A DNA stretch of 64,000 nt from Candidatus Nitrotoga fabula (GTDB lineage: Bacteria; Pseudomonadota; Gammaproteobacteria; Burkholderiales; Gallionellaceae). How positions within the stretch are numbered: position 1 is the first letter of the stretch; each line of letters starts with the position of its first letter. The notes beneath the pieces were generated by a model. The model was not told the origin of the DNA. It searched no databases and saw only the letters and a list, made by a program, of their open reading frames with translations. The stretch covers positions 1 to 64,000 of the forward strand of contig NZ_CAJNBL010000011.1 in assembly GCF_905221025.1 (NCBI RefSeq). The letters are read 5' to 3'. A program made the position numbers and the translations under genes. Shown here one piece after another: positions 17,171 through 26,092 of the stretch.

Positions 17171-18376
17171 TTAAGTCAGAACAGCTTCCATTGCGGCTTC
17201 GGCTTCTGGCAGGCGAAGCTGGCCGGAGATCAGGCGGGGGAGTAGGGTGTCGCGGAGAGTGGATAGAACATGGACTTGCTTTAAATTTGAGGAAATTTTA
17301 TTCCGTAATGGCAATACAATTTCATCAAATTTTATAATTATTTCATTTAATGGAAAAATCAAGGGTAAGCGAGAAACATTGCCTCGATTTAATCCTGGAA
17401 CTGCACCGTCAGTATTCATTTCATTTAAACCCAACCTTTGCAACTGATAAAAACAGTATGTCAAAGGTTTGTTTGATTTCACATAGAACACCGTATCAAT
17501 CGGGAAAAATGGCTGATCCTCCCAATAGAGACTGCCCACTGTCCCCTTTCTACCAATCACTATGGAAGGCTCTTCTACCAAGGCTTTGTTGTGATAACCA
17601 ATAATACCCCCAGAACCATATACCGGTATAAATCCGCTAGTTCTATCTGATGCTCTAAGTGCTTTACCATAAACAAGTTCCAGCAATTGTTCGACCTTTC
17701 CAACCCTCCACCCCCGCGGCACCAACCCCAACTCCGACTCCTCAAAGCCATCAGGAAACAGTGCAGCCGTATCCGCATCCATGCCTTCCGGTTCGCGGCC
17801 TTCCATCTTGGCACGTACCGGGTCGAAATCCATGAACCAGGATTTGAACAGGGCCTGGGCGATGGATTCGAGGGTTTTATTCATCTGCAGGTTCAGTTCA
17901 ATTTTGTCGTCCAGTATGCTGAGGATGTAGGCGATGGCGCGTTGTTCCGATTCATCAAAAAAAGGAATCACATGTTTCCCGACATGCTCCCATTTTGCTC
18001 TGGGCATTTTGGTTCCTTCGGAACCCTGCATTGAGAAATTGACAAACTCTTGCGAAGCCATCCAATAATAAAGAAAGCCTTGATCAATTCCATTTTTTGC
18101 ACGAACAATCCAGATATCTGTTGAGCAAACTCCATCAAAAGGTGCGCGAACTACTTTTCTAAAGTAAGGCCGAAGTTTCCCAAATAAAATATCCCCTTTT
18201 GAGAACAAAGCCTTTGCACTTGATACATCCTCAACTGCACCATACCCATTCAAATGCAGTGTATCCTGCTCAATATGCTCCAAGCCAATGTATTTGAATC
18301 CACTTACGTTTTCAGGTGAAACTGTTTTGCGAATTTCATCCGCACAATCAAAAAATACTAAAATATCATTCTCCAT
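17171..18376 (-). CDS. hsdS: Type I restriction-modification specificity subunit
   Basis: This 401-residue protein has the HsdS architecture. An N-terminal target-recognition domain (about 1-140) is followed by a central conserved helical spacer (EQRAIAYILSILDDKIELN, about 142-190) ending in FKSWFMDFDPVRAK, then a second recognition domain (about 215-370) and a C-terminal helical repeat (LRDTLLPRLISGQL). It sets the bipartite DNA sequence recognised by the methylase and nuclease. The start codon is 4 bp downstream of the mntA-like gene with a GGAGG ribosome-binding site. The recognition domains are A/T-richer than the rest, as is common for swapped domains. Confidence 0.92.
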   Translation of the reverse strand: MENDILVFFDCADEIRKTVSPENVSGFKYIGLEHIEQDTLHLNGYGAVEDVSSAKALFSKGDILFGKLRPYFRKVVRAPFDGVCSTDIWIVRAKNGIDQGFLYYWMASQEFVNFSMQGSEGTKMPRAKWEHVGKHVIPFFDESEQRAIAYILSILDDKIELNLQMNKTLESIAQALFKSWFMDFDPVRAKMEGREPEGMDADTAALFPDGFEESELGLVPRGWRVGKVEQLLELVYGKALRASDRTSGFIPVYGSGGIIGYHNKALVEEPSIVIGRKGTVGSLYWEDQPFFPIDTVFYVKSNKPLTYCFYQLQRLGLNEMNTDGAVPGLNRGNVSRLPLIFPLNEIIIKFDEIVLPLRNKISSNLKQVHVLSTLRDTLLPRLISGQLRLPEAEAAMEAVLT

Positions 18377-18379
18377 CTC

Positions 18380-18697
18380 TCATCCCTCCTGCACCACCAC
18401 CTTGTCCCGTTCGATGATCTGACGGAAAGACTCACCGGTCGTGGCCCAATCGACAAGATCGACCTTGTACGGCAGGTCGGATTCAGAAAAATCCTCGGCC
18501 AGCGCAGCACTAACCTCCAGCGGCAAAGGCTGTTCGGTAAGGATCGCCAAATCCAGGTCGGAAAATGGCTTGGCGCCCCCCCTGGCCCGCGAACCAAACG
18601 CCCAGACCGTATACTGCGGAACATGCTTACGCAATATGTCGCGCACGATGATCCAATGCTCGGGGAGAATGTCGATGGGCGGCGCACTGTCACTCAT
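18380..18697 (-). CDS. MntA-type nucleotidyltransferase (antitoxin)
   Basis: This is a 105-residue minimal nucleotidyltransferase with GSRARG at 35-40, the catalytic pair Asp47/Asp49 (SDLDL) and a third Asp near 80. In MntA-HepT modules this protein AMPylates the HEPN ribonuclease and so silences it (known for the Shewanella and cyanobacterial pairs). The ATG at 18697 overlaps the HEPN stop codon by 4 bp, so the pair is translationally coupled; a longer in-frame extension upstream lies inside the HEPN gene and is unlikely. The whole pair is embedded between hsdM and hsdS. Confidence 0.85.
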   Translation of the reverse strand: MSDSAPPIDILPEHWIIVRDILRKHVPQYTVWAFGSRARGGAKPFSDLDLAILTEQPLPLEVSAALAEDFSESDLPYKVDLVDWATTGESFRQIIERDKVVVQEG

Positions 18698-19107
18698 GCA
18701 AGGCGCTCCCGCAACCGGTCGCGCAGGTAACAAGCTTCTTCCAGAAAACGGGGAATGCCCTCCACCACTATCAAGGCGGTATCTTCGTCGTAGGTGTGGC
18801 TGGTTTTGGAGCGCATCTCGCGATACTTGCGCCAGACTGGCCAGTCACCCAGCAACAAGCCTTGCTCATTGCCGGATCGGATTAAATCCGGGAAGGCCAT
18901 GTCGTCATAGTGTTCGGGCGTGGGTGATACAAACTCCAGATAACGCTTGAGCATCTTGTGGCTGATTTCATAGGTGAACTCAAAGCGCTGGATCAGGCCA
19001 TCGCGAATTTGCAGATCGCTGGTATCCAGCTGGTACCGTGCCCATCCCTCCTCCAGACGCTGGATGGCGCGCTCCAGGGGGGTGATATTGAGTTGCTCGC
19101 TGTTCAT
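18694..19107 (-). CDS. HEPN-family toxin partner (HI0074/HepT-like)
   Basis: This 137-residue all-helical protein belongs to the HI0074 nucleotidyltransferase-substrate-binding family. Near its C-terminus it has R99-SKTS-H104-T-Y106, the RX4HXY motif of HepT ribonucleases and the site of AMPylation by MntA. I chose the start at MNSEQL (19107), which is preceded by a strong GGAGAGGA site at 19111-19118. The gene begins 11 bp after the hsdM stop codon, so it is co-transcribed with the methylase. The toxin role is inferred from the intact motif; family members without nuclease activity exist. Confidence 0.83.
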   Translation of the reverse strand: MNSEQLNITPLERAIQRLEEGWARYQLDTSDLQIRDGLIQRFEFTYEISHKMLKRYLEFVSPTPEHYDDMAFPDLIRSGNEQGLLLGDWPVWRKYREMRSKTSHTYDEDTALIVVEGIPRFLEEACYLRDRLRERLA

Positions 19108-19118
19108 CGTTCCTCTCC

Positions 19119-20666
19119 TCAAAACCCCAGCTTCTGCAGATTGGCCTCAATAACCGCATCCAGCCGTTGCGCTTCCTTTTGCTGCTCACGCCACTGGGCA
19201 CTGAGGCGCTGCATCTTGTCAGAAAAGGCTTCATCGTCCTCTTCCACTAGCTCTGCACCCACATAACGTCCGGGAGTCAGGACATGCCCATGTTCGGCAA
19301 TTTCAGCCAGTTTTACACTGCGGCAGTAGCCGGGGATATCCTGATACTCTCCAGCACCGGATTCACCGCGCCATGCAGCAACGGTAGCGGCAATACGGTC
19401 GATCACTTCATCCGTCAGTTCTGACTGTACCCGGCTGATCATGCTGCCGAGTTTGCGGGCATCGATGAACAGCACTTCTCCCTTGCGGGTGGTTTTCTGT
19501 TTGGTGAGAAACCACAGGCAGGCAGGAATCTGGGTGTTGAAGAATAGCTGGCCGGGCAAGGCAATCATCACTTCGACCACGTCGGCTTCCACCATGGCCT
19601 GGCGTATCGTGCCTTCGCTGTTCTGGCTGGAACTCATGGAGCCGTTGGCCAATACAATTCCGGCGCGGCCGCCCGGCTTCAGGTGATGCAGCATGTGCTG
19701 CAACCAGGCATAGTTGGCATTACCCTGCGGCGGAGTGCCATAGACCCAGCGAGGGTCGCCTTCCAGGCTGCCATGCCACCAGTCGCTGACGTTGAATGGT
19801 GGGTTGGCAAGGATGAAGTCGGCGCGCAAGTCCGGATGCTGGTTGCGGGTAAAGGTGTCGGCAGGTTCCCGCCCAAGGTTGAAGTCTATGCCACGGATAG
19901 CCAGATTCATGGCGGCCAGCCGCCAGGTGGTTGGATTGGATTCCTGTCCGAAGATAGCGACATCTCCCAGCCTGCCGCCATGGGATTCGATGAATTTCTC
20001 TGATTGAACGAACATGCCGCCGGAACCACAGCAAGGGTCGTATACCTTGCCATGGTGCGGGGCAAGAACTGCGACCAGAGTTTTGACGATGCTGGCCGGG
20101 GTGTAGAATTGGCCGCCTTTCTTGCCTTCCGCGCTGGCAAACTGGCCAAGGAAGTATTCATACACCTGTCCCAGCACATCACGGGCCTGTCCGGCATCTT
20201 CACCAAAACCGATCGTGGAAACCAGATCCACCAGTTCTCCCAGCTTGCCATCCGGTAACTGGGCACGGGCGTAGCGCTTGTCCAGAATTCCCTTGAGCTT
20301 AGGGTTTTCTGTTTCAATGAAAACCAGGGCTTCATCGATACGCTTGCCGATATCCGGTTGCTTGGCGGCGGCACGAAGAATCTCCCAGCGGGCGGATTCC
20401 GGCACCCAGAATACATTCACTTCCTTGTAGTAATCCCGGTCTTCCAGTTCTGCATCCAGCAGTTCGGGAGTCGCATCGTGCAGGAAATACTCATCTTGCG
20501 GGTCTGTCAATCGCCGCTTCAGTTCCGCCCGACGGGCTGCGAAGGTGTCGGAGATGAATTTAACGAAGATCAGGCCAAGGACTAGGTGCTTGTACTCGGC
20601 TGCATCCATGTTGGCGCGCAGCTTGTCCGCCGTGGCCCACAGGGTTTTCTTGATGTCGTCTAGCAT
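19119..20666 (-). CDS. hsdM: Type I restriction-modification DNA methyltransferase subunit
   Basis: This 515-residue N6-adenine methyltransferase has an N-terminal HsdM helical bundle (about 1-150). The SAM-binding motif I is DPCCGSGG (about 210-217), the catalytic NPPF motif is near 287, and a C-terminal helical tail follows. It modifies the sequence chosen by HsdS and forms the core of the R-M complex. The gene is first in the order hsdM - HEPN - MNT - hsdS - hsdR on the minus strand. Length and motifs are complete. Confidence 0.94.
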   Translation of the reverse strand: MLDDIKKTLWATADKLRANMDAAEYKHLVLGLIFVKFISDTFAARRAELKRRLTDPQDEYFLHDATPELLDAELEDRDYYKEVNVFWVPESARWEILRAAAKQPDIGKRIDEALVFIETENPKLKGILDKRYARAQLPDGKLGELVDLVSTIGFGEDAGQARDVLGQVYEYFLGQFASAEGKKGGQFYTPASIVKTLVAVLAPHHGKVYDPCCGSGGMFVQSEKFIESHGGRLGDVAIFGQESNPTTWRLAAMNLAIRGIDFNLGREPADTFTRNQHPDLRADFILANPPFNVSDWWHGSLEGDPRWVYGTPPQGNANYAWLQHMLHHLKPGGRAGIVLANGSMSSSQNSEGTIRQAMVEADVVEVMIALPGQLFFNTQIPACLWFLTKQKTTRKGEVLFIDARKLGSMISRVQSELTDEVIDRIAATVAAWRGESGAGEYQDIPGYCRSVKLAEIAEHGHVLTPGRYVGAELVEEDDEAFSDKMQRLSAQWREQQKEAQRLDAVIEANLQKLGF

Positions 20667-20780
20667 GTATGCACCGCTGTTATCCAGTCAAAACAAGGAA
20701 TGGATTGTAAACTGCCAACATTACAATTGCTGTATAAAGATGGTTGATCGTATTGGTTAATTATATTGCTGGGTAATTTT

Positions 20781-20808
20781 CTGGCTCAGAATCACGATTT
20801 CTGACCAG
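20781..20808. other. Hairpin between umuC and hsdM
   Basis: CTGG-c-TCAGAA and TTCTGA-CCAG pair perfectly apart from one bulged base around a 7-nt loop. It lies 96 bp downstream of the umuC stop and 115 bp upstream of hsdM. There is no U-tract, so it may be a weak terminator or part of the hsdM control region. Confidence 0.35.
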
Positions 20809-20903
20809 CACCACAGTGGATGGCTCTATCTTCTCACAGCATGAGCATTATCCAACCCGGGGATATGCATGGAAAATGAACATTATTTTATTCCATCATC
20901 CGC

Positions 20904-22175
20904 CTAACACCGCGCCACCGCGATCTCCTTCCAGCTGGTGGTATAACACGGGCTCTTGTTGCCCGAGCGCATTTTCCAGTTCTGCGTGACGCCTTCGGAT
21001 GCATAGCGCAAGGTGTTCTTGCCCATCTTGCGGTTGATACCGTCCAGTGCGGCCATGCGGGATTCGGATTGGTCCTTGCGGGTTGTTGCAGAGAACAGGC
21101 ATTGCTGAACGGCTGCTTTCGAAGTCAGTTCAGCCAGCATCACTCCCGCCTTCTGGTAACGAACTTCCGGGCGGTATATTCGCTTCAGGCCCCACAGAGC
21201 CGCTTTAATCAGCTGGCTGGTGTCATCGGTCGAAACCGGTAGCGGGATGGACAGGCTGGGGGCGTATTGCGGTTCTGTTTGGTGCAGGCTGGTTTGCAGG
21301 AAAACCGAGATCGATCCGGCCAGTGATTTTTGTCTGCGCAGTTTTTCTGCTGCCCGGGTCACGTAAAGGCTGATGGCCTCCTGCAGGGAGGGCAGATCAC
21401 TGACCCGAATTCCGAAAGAACGAGAGCAAACGATCTGTTGTCTGGGTTCAGTCAGGGTTTCGAGATCCAGGCAGGCGACTCCCTTCAGTTCCAGCACGAT
21501 CTTTTCCATCACTACGCCAAAACGCGAACGCAGCATGGCAGGGTTGGCCTGTCTCAGGTCCTGTGCCGTGTGTATGCCAATTGTGGCCAGCCTGGGAGCC
21601 AGCTTGCGGCCGACGCCCCAGATCTCGCCTGCGGGGATGCAGGTAAACCATTCCTCCTGCTCTGCCGGGTTCAGGGCATTCAGGTCACAGACTCCGTTGA
21701 AGCGGGGATGCTTCTTGGCGAGGTGATTGGCCAGCTTGGCCAGGGTTTTGGTGGCGGCAATGCCGGCACAGACCGGCAGGCCGGTCCATTGCCGGACCCG
21801 CTTCTGGATGGCCCGGCCAATGGCAGAATGGGGTAAGGGCATGCCGGTGAGTTCCAGGAAGCATTCATCGATGGAATAGATCTCCTGTACTGGGGAGAAC
21901 CGGGAAAGGATGGTCATGACCCGGTTGCTCATGTCGGCATACAGGGGATAGTTGCTGGAGAAGGCAAGGATGCCATGCTGCCGGGCCAGGTCGCGCAGCT
22001 GGAACCAGGGGGTGCCCATCTGGATGCCGAGCGCCTTGGCTTCGTTGCTGCGGGCCACGGCACAGCCGTCATTGTTGGACAGGACAATGACAGGCTTGCC
22101 TTCGAGCGCCGGGTTGAACACCCGTTCGCAGGAGACATAGAAGTTGTTGACATCAATCAGCGCAATGCTGCGCAT
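20904..22175 (-). CDS. umuC: Error-prone DNA polymerase V catalytic subunit
   Basis: This 423-residue Y-family polymerase carries [10 protein letters not shown] at residues 8-17 (the first catalytic Asp) and SIDECFLEL (the catalytic Asp-Glu pair) near residue 100. Helix-hairpin-helix, little-finger and C-terminal DUF4113-like regions follow. With UmuD' it performs translesion synthesis during SOS repair. It starts 2 bp after the umuD stop codon, forming the usual umuDC operon. The length equals chromosomal UmuC (422 in E. coli) and no key residue seems missing. Confidence 0.95.
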   Translation of the reverse strand: MRSIALIDVNNFYVSCERVFNPALEGKPVIVLSNNDGCAVARSNEAKALGIQMGTPWFQLRDLARQHGILAFSSNYPLYADMSNRVMTILSRFSPVQEIYSIDECFLELTGMPLPHSAIGRAIQKRVRQWTGLPVCAGIAATKTLAKLANHLAKKHPRFNGVCDLNALNPAEQEEWFTCIPAGEIWGVGRKLAPRLATIGIHTAQDLRQANPAMLRSRFGVVMEKIVLELKGVACLDLETLTEPRQQIVCSRSFGIRVSDLPSLQEAISLYVTRAAEKLRRQKSLAGSISVFLQTSLHQTEPQYAPSLSIPLPVSTDDTSQLIKAALWGLKRIYRPEVRYQKAGVMLAELTSKAAVQQCLFSATTRKDQSESRMAALDGINRKMGKNTLRYASEGVTQNWKMRSGNKSPCYTTSWKEIAVARC

Positions 22176-22177
22176 GG

Positions 22178-22780
22178 TTACTTTACCGGGTGAATGACGT
22201 TGGTGACGACGCCCCAGATCACCAGTTCCTGCCCTTCCTTCAGTTCGATATCGGGAAATTCCGGGTTCTCGGCGACCAGGCGCGTCCTGCCCTGCTCCAT
22301 CGAGAGCCGCTTGACGGTGAGTTCGCCATCCACCGCCGCCACGACGATGTGGTGATGACGGATGTCGATGGAGCGATCGACCACGATGGTGTCGCCATCG
22401 AAAATGCCGGCATTTTTCATGGAATGGCCTTTGACCTTGAGGAAAAAGGTGGCAGCGGGGTTACGGATCAGTAATTCGTTGAGATCCAGGCGGTTTTCGA
22501 TGTAATCATCGGCAGGAGAAGGAAATCCGGCAGCAATGCGGTTGGAGAACAGAGGAACCGACAGAGGGACCGGCTCAATTGCAGGAAGCAAGGCTTCTGC
22601 AGGCAGGGATGTCACGGGCTGGGCCTTCTGCCTGTGCAGGAAGGCAAGGACATTCTGTTTCTGGCTGACGGGTATCCGGACCGGGATGGTTTTTTCTCCC
22701 CATGGCCCAAGACCGGGTTTGCGGCCCGCGCCTTCGCGACGGCCGCCCCGGGTAGGGGTTTTGGATATGGCTTTACTCAT
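22178..22780 (-). CDS. umuD: UmuD translesion-synthesis protein with N-terminal extension
   Basis: This 200-residue LexA/UmuD-type S24 peptidase has its self-cleavage site at Ala84-Gly85 (IAAGFPSPA). The catalytic Ser120 (GHSM) and Lys157 (ELTVKRL) are 37 residues apart, as in E. coli UmuD. Compared with the 139-residue E. coli protein it carries about 60 extra N-terminal residues rich in Gly and Arg ([12 protein letters not shown]), which could bind nucleic acid. Cleavage would remove that whole extension. The ATG abuts a 21-bp palindrome and there is no ribosome-binding site, so the mRNA may be leaderless. Confidence 0.92.
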   Translation of the reverse strand: MSKAISKTPTRGGRREGAGRKPGLGPWGEKTIPVRIPVSQKQNVLAFLHRQKAQPVTSLPAEALLPAIEPVPLSVPLFSNRIAAGFPSPADDYIENRLDLNELLIRNPAATFFLKVKGHSMKNAGIFDGDTIVVDRSIDIRHHHIVVAAVDGELTVKRLSMEQGRTRLVAENPEFPDIELKEGQELVIWGVVTNVIHPVK

Positions 22781-22781
22781 G

Positions 22782-22802
22782 TGAATAGTGTAACACTATT
22801 CA
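22782..22802. promoter_or_regulatory. 21-bp palindromic operator of umuDC
   Basis: Arms TGAATAGTGT and ACACTATTCA are exact reverse complements around one central base, ending one base before the umuD start codon. It is the obvious repressor site for this SOS operon but does not match the E. coli LexA consensus CTGT-N8-ACAG. On the coding strand a TACACT hexamer inside it would place transcription start at or very near the ATG. Confidence 0.65.
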
Positions 22803-23161
22803 TTGAAATGGAGATCAGGAATTTGCGGGGATTTGAAGGACTCTGTGGCAGGGTCAGCGATTGAAATGGTAGTGGCTCCCGGATATGCCATGACAAACTT
22901 TTCGCCACACAATCGGGCATGAATGCATGGACGGTAATTGCGTTCGGTCAGATTAACTTGTAGACGACCCGGTCAATGAGCCTGGTTTTTTGCTGTTCCA
23001 GCTAGGTAGCCGAAAATCCACAATACCAATCAAAGGTGTCGGTCCATCTGTCTGAACTGTACCTGCCCCTATCCATCAGAGAGTGATGGAGAAAACTGCA
23101 CGGAATTACCTGGATCTTGCAAAGGTGTCACCAAAAGTGTCACCAATCGGAATTACGAAAT
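22803..23161. other. Intergenic region between umuD and tRNA-Arg
   Basis: I find no convincing gene here. A 25-codon open frame at 23088-23165 on the plus strand contains the direct repeat KVSPKVSP and stops just before the tRNA terminator. It might be the tail of a lost integrase, because integrases often end beside tRNA genes, but the match is too short to call. Confidence 0.4.
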
Positions 23162-23193
23162 AAAAAGGGTTAAGCATTTCTGCCTAACCCTTT
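23162..23193 (-). terminator. Intrinsic terminator of tRNA-Arg
   Basis: On the minus strand AAAGGGTTA and TAACCCTTT form a 9-bp stem around a 12-nt loop, and the T-run continues after the stem. It begins 7 bp after the encoded CCA end of the tRNA, as expected for a factor-independent terminator. Confidence 0.8.
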
Positions 23194-23200
23194 GATTTAC

Positions 23201-23277
23201 TGGCGCGCCCGGAGCGATTCGAACGCCCGACCCCTTGGTTCGTAGCCAAGTACTCTATCCATCTGAGCTACGGGCGC
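23201..23277 (-). tRNA. tRNA-Arg (ACG)
   Basis: This is a 77-nt cloverleaf. Acceptor arms GCGCCCG and CGGGCGC are followed by discriminator G and an encoded CCA. The D-arm has GCTC-AGATGGATA-GAGT, the anticodon stem-loop CTTGG-CTACGAA-CCAAG gives ACG, and the T-arm contains GTTCGAATC. The ACG anticodon (read as ICG after deamination) decodes CGU/CGC/CGA, which makes tadA (62993-63475) its modifying enzyme. Confidence 0.97.
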
Positions 23278-23303
23278 ATACTAACTGCATCAAACTTCCT
23301 TCC

Positions 23304-23396
23304 TGGCGGAGAGAGAGGGATTCGAACCCTCGGTAAGGCTATAAACCCTACGCTCCCTTAGCAGGGGAGTACCTTCGACCACTCGGCCATCTCTCC
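23304..23396 (-). tRNA. tRNA-Ser (GCU)
   Basis: This is a 93-nt class II tRNA. Acceptor arms GGAGAGA and TCTCTCC carry G plus an encoded CCA. The anticodon arm CTCCC-CTGCTAA-GGGAG gives GCT, and a long variable arm (GTAGGGTTTATAGCCTTAC) and GGTTCGAATCC follow. It reads AGC/AGU codons and lies 26 bp upstream of tRNA-Arg on the same strand. Confidence 0.97.
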
Positions 23397-23441
23397 TAAA
23401 GATCATGAAGTGTACTCAAACCCATGCAAAAGGTCAAGCTA

Positions 23442-24674
23442 CTACATGGGTTCCTGGTCCAGATCGAATGCCTTGTGCAGCACGCGCACGGCCAGTTCCA
23501 GGTATTTTTCATCGATCACCACGGAAATTTTGATTTCGGAAGTGGAGATCATCTGAATGTTGATGCCCTCTTCTGCCAGAGTGCGGAACATTTTACTGGC
23601 GATGCCGACGTGCGAGCGCATGCCGACCCCGACTACCGATACTTTGGCAATCTTATCATCTCCAACCACATTGGTTGCACCGACGTGAGGCTGTACCTGA
23701 TTTTTCAGGATGTCCATGGCCTTGGAGAATTCATTGCGATGCACCGTAAAGGAAAAATCGGTAGAGCCATCGACGCCAATGTTCTGAATGATCATATCCA
23801 CATCCACATTGGCTTCACTTACCGGCCCCAGAATCTGATAAGCAATCCCCGGCCTGTCCGGCACCCCGCGCACGGTAATCTTTGCTTCATCACGGTTAAA
23901 GGCTATCCCTGAAATAATCGCCTGTTCCATCTTTTCGTTTTCCTCAAAAGTGATCAGCGTGCCTTCGCCTTCTTCCTCGAAACTCGATAGCACGCGCAGC
24001 TTGACCTTGTATTTCCCGGCAAATTCAACGGAACGGAGTTGCAGAACCTTGGAGCCGAGGCTGGCCATCTCCAGCATTTCTTCAAAGGTGATGGTCTTCA
24101 GACGGCGTGCTTCCGGCACCATGCGGGGATCTGTAGTGTACACACCATCCACATCTGTGTAGATCTGGCATTCGTCCGCTCGCAGTGCGGCAGCGATCGC
24201 CACCCCGGTGGTATCGGAACCTCCGCGCCCGAGGGTCGTAATGTTCCCGTGCTGATCCACCCCCTGAAAACCGGCCACTACGACTATGATATCGTTGGCC
24301 AGGTCGTTGCGGATATTCTGTTCGTCTATGCTTAAAATGCGCGCCTTGGTGTGTGCACTGTCGGTAACAATCCTGACCTGGGCGCCGGTGTAACTTTTAG
24401 CCTTCAGCCCTGCTTCCATCAGGCCCATCGACAACAGCCCGATGGTCACCTGCTCCCCGGTGGAAACGACCATATCCAGTTCACGCGGATCAGGGTGCGC
24501 CTGCATTTCCTTTGCCAGGGCAATCAGGCGGTTGGTTTCTCCGCTCATGGCGGAAACCACTACAACCACCTGATGACCGAGCGATTTGTATTTCGCCACG
24601 CGCCGCACCACATTTTTAATGCGCTCTGGACTGCCTACAGACGTTCCGCCATATTTTTGTATAATCAATGCCAC
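23442..24674 (-). CDS. lysC: Aspartate kinase
   Basis: Aspartate kinase phosphorylates aspartate, the first step towards lysine, threonine and methionine. The 410-residue protein starts QKYGGTSVGS, the family's ATP/aspartate signature. It has the amino-acid kinase core up to about 245 (GRGGSDTTGVA, TDVDGVYTTDPR) and two C-terminal ACT domains (about 265-405) for feedback inhibition by lysine/threonine. The start codon is GTG at 24672-24674, supported by an AGGAA ribosome-binding site 3 bp away. The tRNA-Ser gene follows 45 bp downstream. Confidence 0.95.
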   Translation of the reverse strand: MALIIQKYGGTSVGSPERIKNVVRRVAKYKSLGHQVVVVVSAMSGETNRLIALAKEMQAHPDPRELDMVVSTGEQVTIGLLSMGLMEAGLKAKSYTGAQVRIVTDSAHTKARILSIDEQNIRNDLANDIIVVVAGFQGVDQHGNITTLGRGGSDTTGVAIAAALRADECQIYTDVDGVYTTDPRMVPEARRLKTITFEEMLEMASLGSKVLQLRSVEFAGKYKVKLRVLSSFEEEGEGTLITFEENEKMEQAIISGIAFNRDEAKITVRGVPDRPGIAYQILGPVSEANVDVDMIIQNIGVDGSTDFSFTVHRNEFSKAMDILKNQVQPHVGATNVVGDDKIAKVSVVGVGMRSHVGIASKMFRTLAEEGINIQMISTSEIKISVVIDEKYLELAVRVLHKAFDLDQEPM

Positions 24675-24763
24675 GAGTTCCTATACCCCGATAACAAAAA
24701 TGATGCGGATTCTAACCTAAAACCAGATGACAACCAAAATCCATGAATTTAAGACAACAGAAA

Positions 24764-24816
24764 CCTCCCGGGCATGAGGCAAAATAGCCTCACACCTGCC
24801 CAGGAAAAACGGGAGG
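24764..24816. terminator. Nested stem-loop downstream of the YqjE-like operon
   Basis: Outer arms CCTCCCG (24764-24770) and CGGGAGG (24810-24816) enclose inner arms TGAGGC (24775-24780) and GCCTCA (24787-24792). It lies between the end of the minus-strand membrane operon and lysC. There is no long U-tract, so termination is likely but not certain. Confidence 0.4.
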
Positions 24817-24900
24817 ATTTTCACGCTGGGATTCAGGCTGGGCGTTCCGGAGCAATTGTCCGCATACATCCCGGCCGGACTGGCAACCCGCAGGGTTGCG

Positions 24901-25257
24901 TCAGCGTTTGAGGTAGGAACGGAAAAAGCGCAGTGCTGCCGGAACGAGCAACGACCGAAGTTTTCCAGCCAGCAAGCCCGGCATGCGACCGATCGCGCCC
25001 CTTGCATATCCCCTTGTTTTCCCGCTGGATAGCAGAATCACGACCGCAGTCAGCCCCAAGCCGATCAGATAGGGATGCTGCATGATCAACCTGAAAGTAT
25101 GGCTACGCGGGAACCCTTCCGGATGAGCCAGCAATGCGGTCGAGCTTCGGGGTGCAGGAAACTGCTGGGAAAAATTTTCGCGATAGAGACGTCTTTTTTC
25201 CTCCATGCGCTCCAGGAGGATATGTTGCTGCTCTTCCGGGGAGATGTGCCTGCTCAT
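24901..25257 (-). CDS. Small membrane protein of the YqjDE-like operon
   Basis: The 118-residue protein starts at the ATG for MSRHISPEE (25257), which overlaps the preceding gene's stop codon by 4 bp. Residues 1-30 are charged and helical, one membrane segment spans about 61-78 (LIGLGLTAVVILLSS), and the C-terminus is basic and hydrophobic. It corresponds in position to YqjK-like third genes of yqjDEK operons, which have a short membrane-anchored product of unknown role. No catalytic motif is visible. Confidence 0.7.
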   Translation of the reverse strand: MSRHISPEEQQHILLERMEEKRRLYRENFSQQFPAPRSSTALLAHPEGFPRSHTFRLIMQHPYLIGLGLTAVVILLSSGKTRGYARGAIGRMPGLLAGKLRSLLVPAALRFFRSYLKR

Positions 25258-25622
25258 ACCATTTCCTTTACCATTTGCGCATCCTTGTCCAGTTCGGCGC
25301 GCAATGTGTCCAGAGGGGATGCCGGGCGTGTCCTGCCCTGACAGGATAGAAAAATTCCACAGGCTGCCAGCACGTACACGGCAACGACTGCCCACGCGGA
25401 TGCCACACGATATGCCGTATCCCAGAAACTGACAATAATGGCCACACCCAGAAAGACCAGACCAAGCAATGCCAGAATAGACAACAATGCATAACTGATG
25501 ATCTGGGCGCTGAAGTAATGCCACTGGACTTTCATCAGAACCGGCACCAGCTCCTTATAATCGTCCATGCGATCACGAGCCATCGAGCCAAGCAGTTTAA
25601 TTTTTTTGATTTTTTCAAACAT
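25254..25622 (-). CDS. YqjE-like phage-holin-superfamily membrane protein
   Basis: This 122-residue protein has an amphipathic N-terminal helix (MFEKIKKIKLLGSMARDR) and two membrane segments (about 40-65 and 72-92), with a charged C-terminal tail. It matches the YqjE/DUF1469 family, whose members are chromosomal envelope proteins despite being named after phage holins. I place the start at MFEKIK (25622), where family similarity begins. It lies between a DUF883 protein and a small membrane protein, forming a three-gene operon. The role in the cell is unknown; stress or stationary-phase envelope functions are proposed for the E. coli relatives. Confidence 0.78.
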   Translation of the reverse strand: MFEKIKKIKLLGSMARDRMDDYKELVPVLMKVQWHYFSAQIISYALLSILALLGLVFLGVAIIVSFWDTAYRVASAWAVVAVYVLAACGIFLSCQGRTRPASPLDTLRAELDKDAQMVKEMV

Positions 25623-25681
25623 GACAGTTAACCAGGTTAAGGAATGCAAGTGCTATCCCGAGCGCCACCCCGGAAAACCGG

Positions 25682-26092
25682 TCAGCGCCGCGCGACCAGC
25701 AATCCCAACAGAAAGCCGATAGCAGCGGCATATCCAACCGCCTGTAAAGGATGTTCCTTTACATACCCCCTGGAGCTTTCGACTCCCTCGCGCAGGTGTC
25801 TGCGCGCGTTGATTGTCGCTTCCCTGGCACCTTCCTTCGCCGCGGCAATTTTGTCCATCAGTCTTTCCTTGGCTTCGTGGACATCTCCTTCGGACAGGCT
25901 GGGCAGGTTCGCAACCAAATCATCCAGATCAGCGCGCAGATTGGCCATTTCAGTACTTGCAAACTCCCCCGCCTGTCTTCCGGCAGACCGGGTTGCATCC
26001 AAAACATTTCCGACTGCCGTACCCGTCCGCTGCGCCATGTTACCAGCGGCAGCCACTGCACCTTCTGTCTGGTTTGGGGTTGAATGATTCAT
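25682..26092 (-). CDS. DUF883 family protein (YqjD/ElaB-like)
   Basis: The 136-residue protein has a long amphipathic, alanine-rich helix (about 20-105) and one C-terminal membrane segment (GYAAAIGFLLGLLVARR) ending in Arg-Arg, the hallmark of the ElaB/YqjD/YgaM family. In E. coli these are inner-membrane-anchored proteins that bind ribosomes in stationary phase. An AGGAGGT site lies 7 bp upstream of the chosen ATG (26092). It is the first gene of the operon with the YqjE-like and small membrane proteins. Confidence 0.85.
   Translation of the reverse strand: MNHSTPNQTEGAVAAAGNMAQRTGTAVGNVLDATRSAGRQAGEFASTEMANLRADLDDLVANLPSLSEGDVHEAKERLMDKIAAAKEGAREATINARRHLREGVESSRGYVKEHPLQAVGYAAAIGFLLGLLVARR

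Noticed and set aside
25254-25622. Holin of a prophage
   Set aside because: The similarity is to chromosomal YqjE proteins. The neighbours are DUF883 and a small membrane protein, and no phage genes are present.
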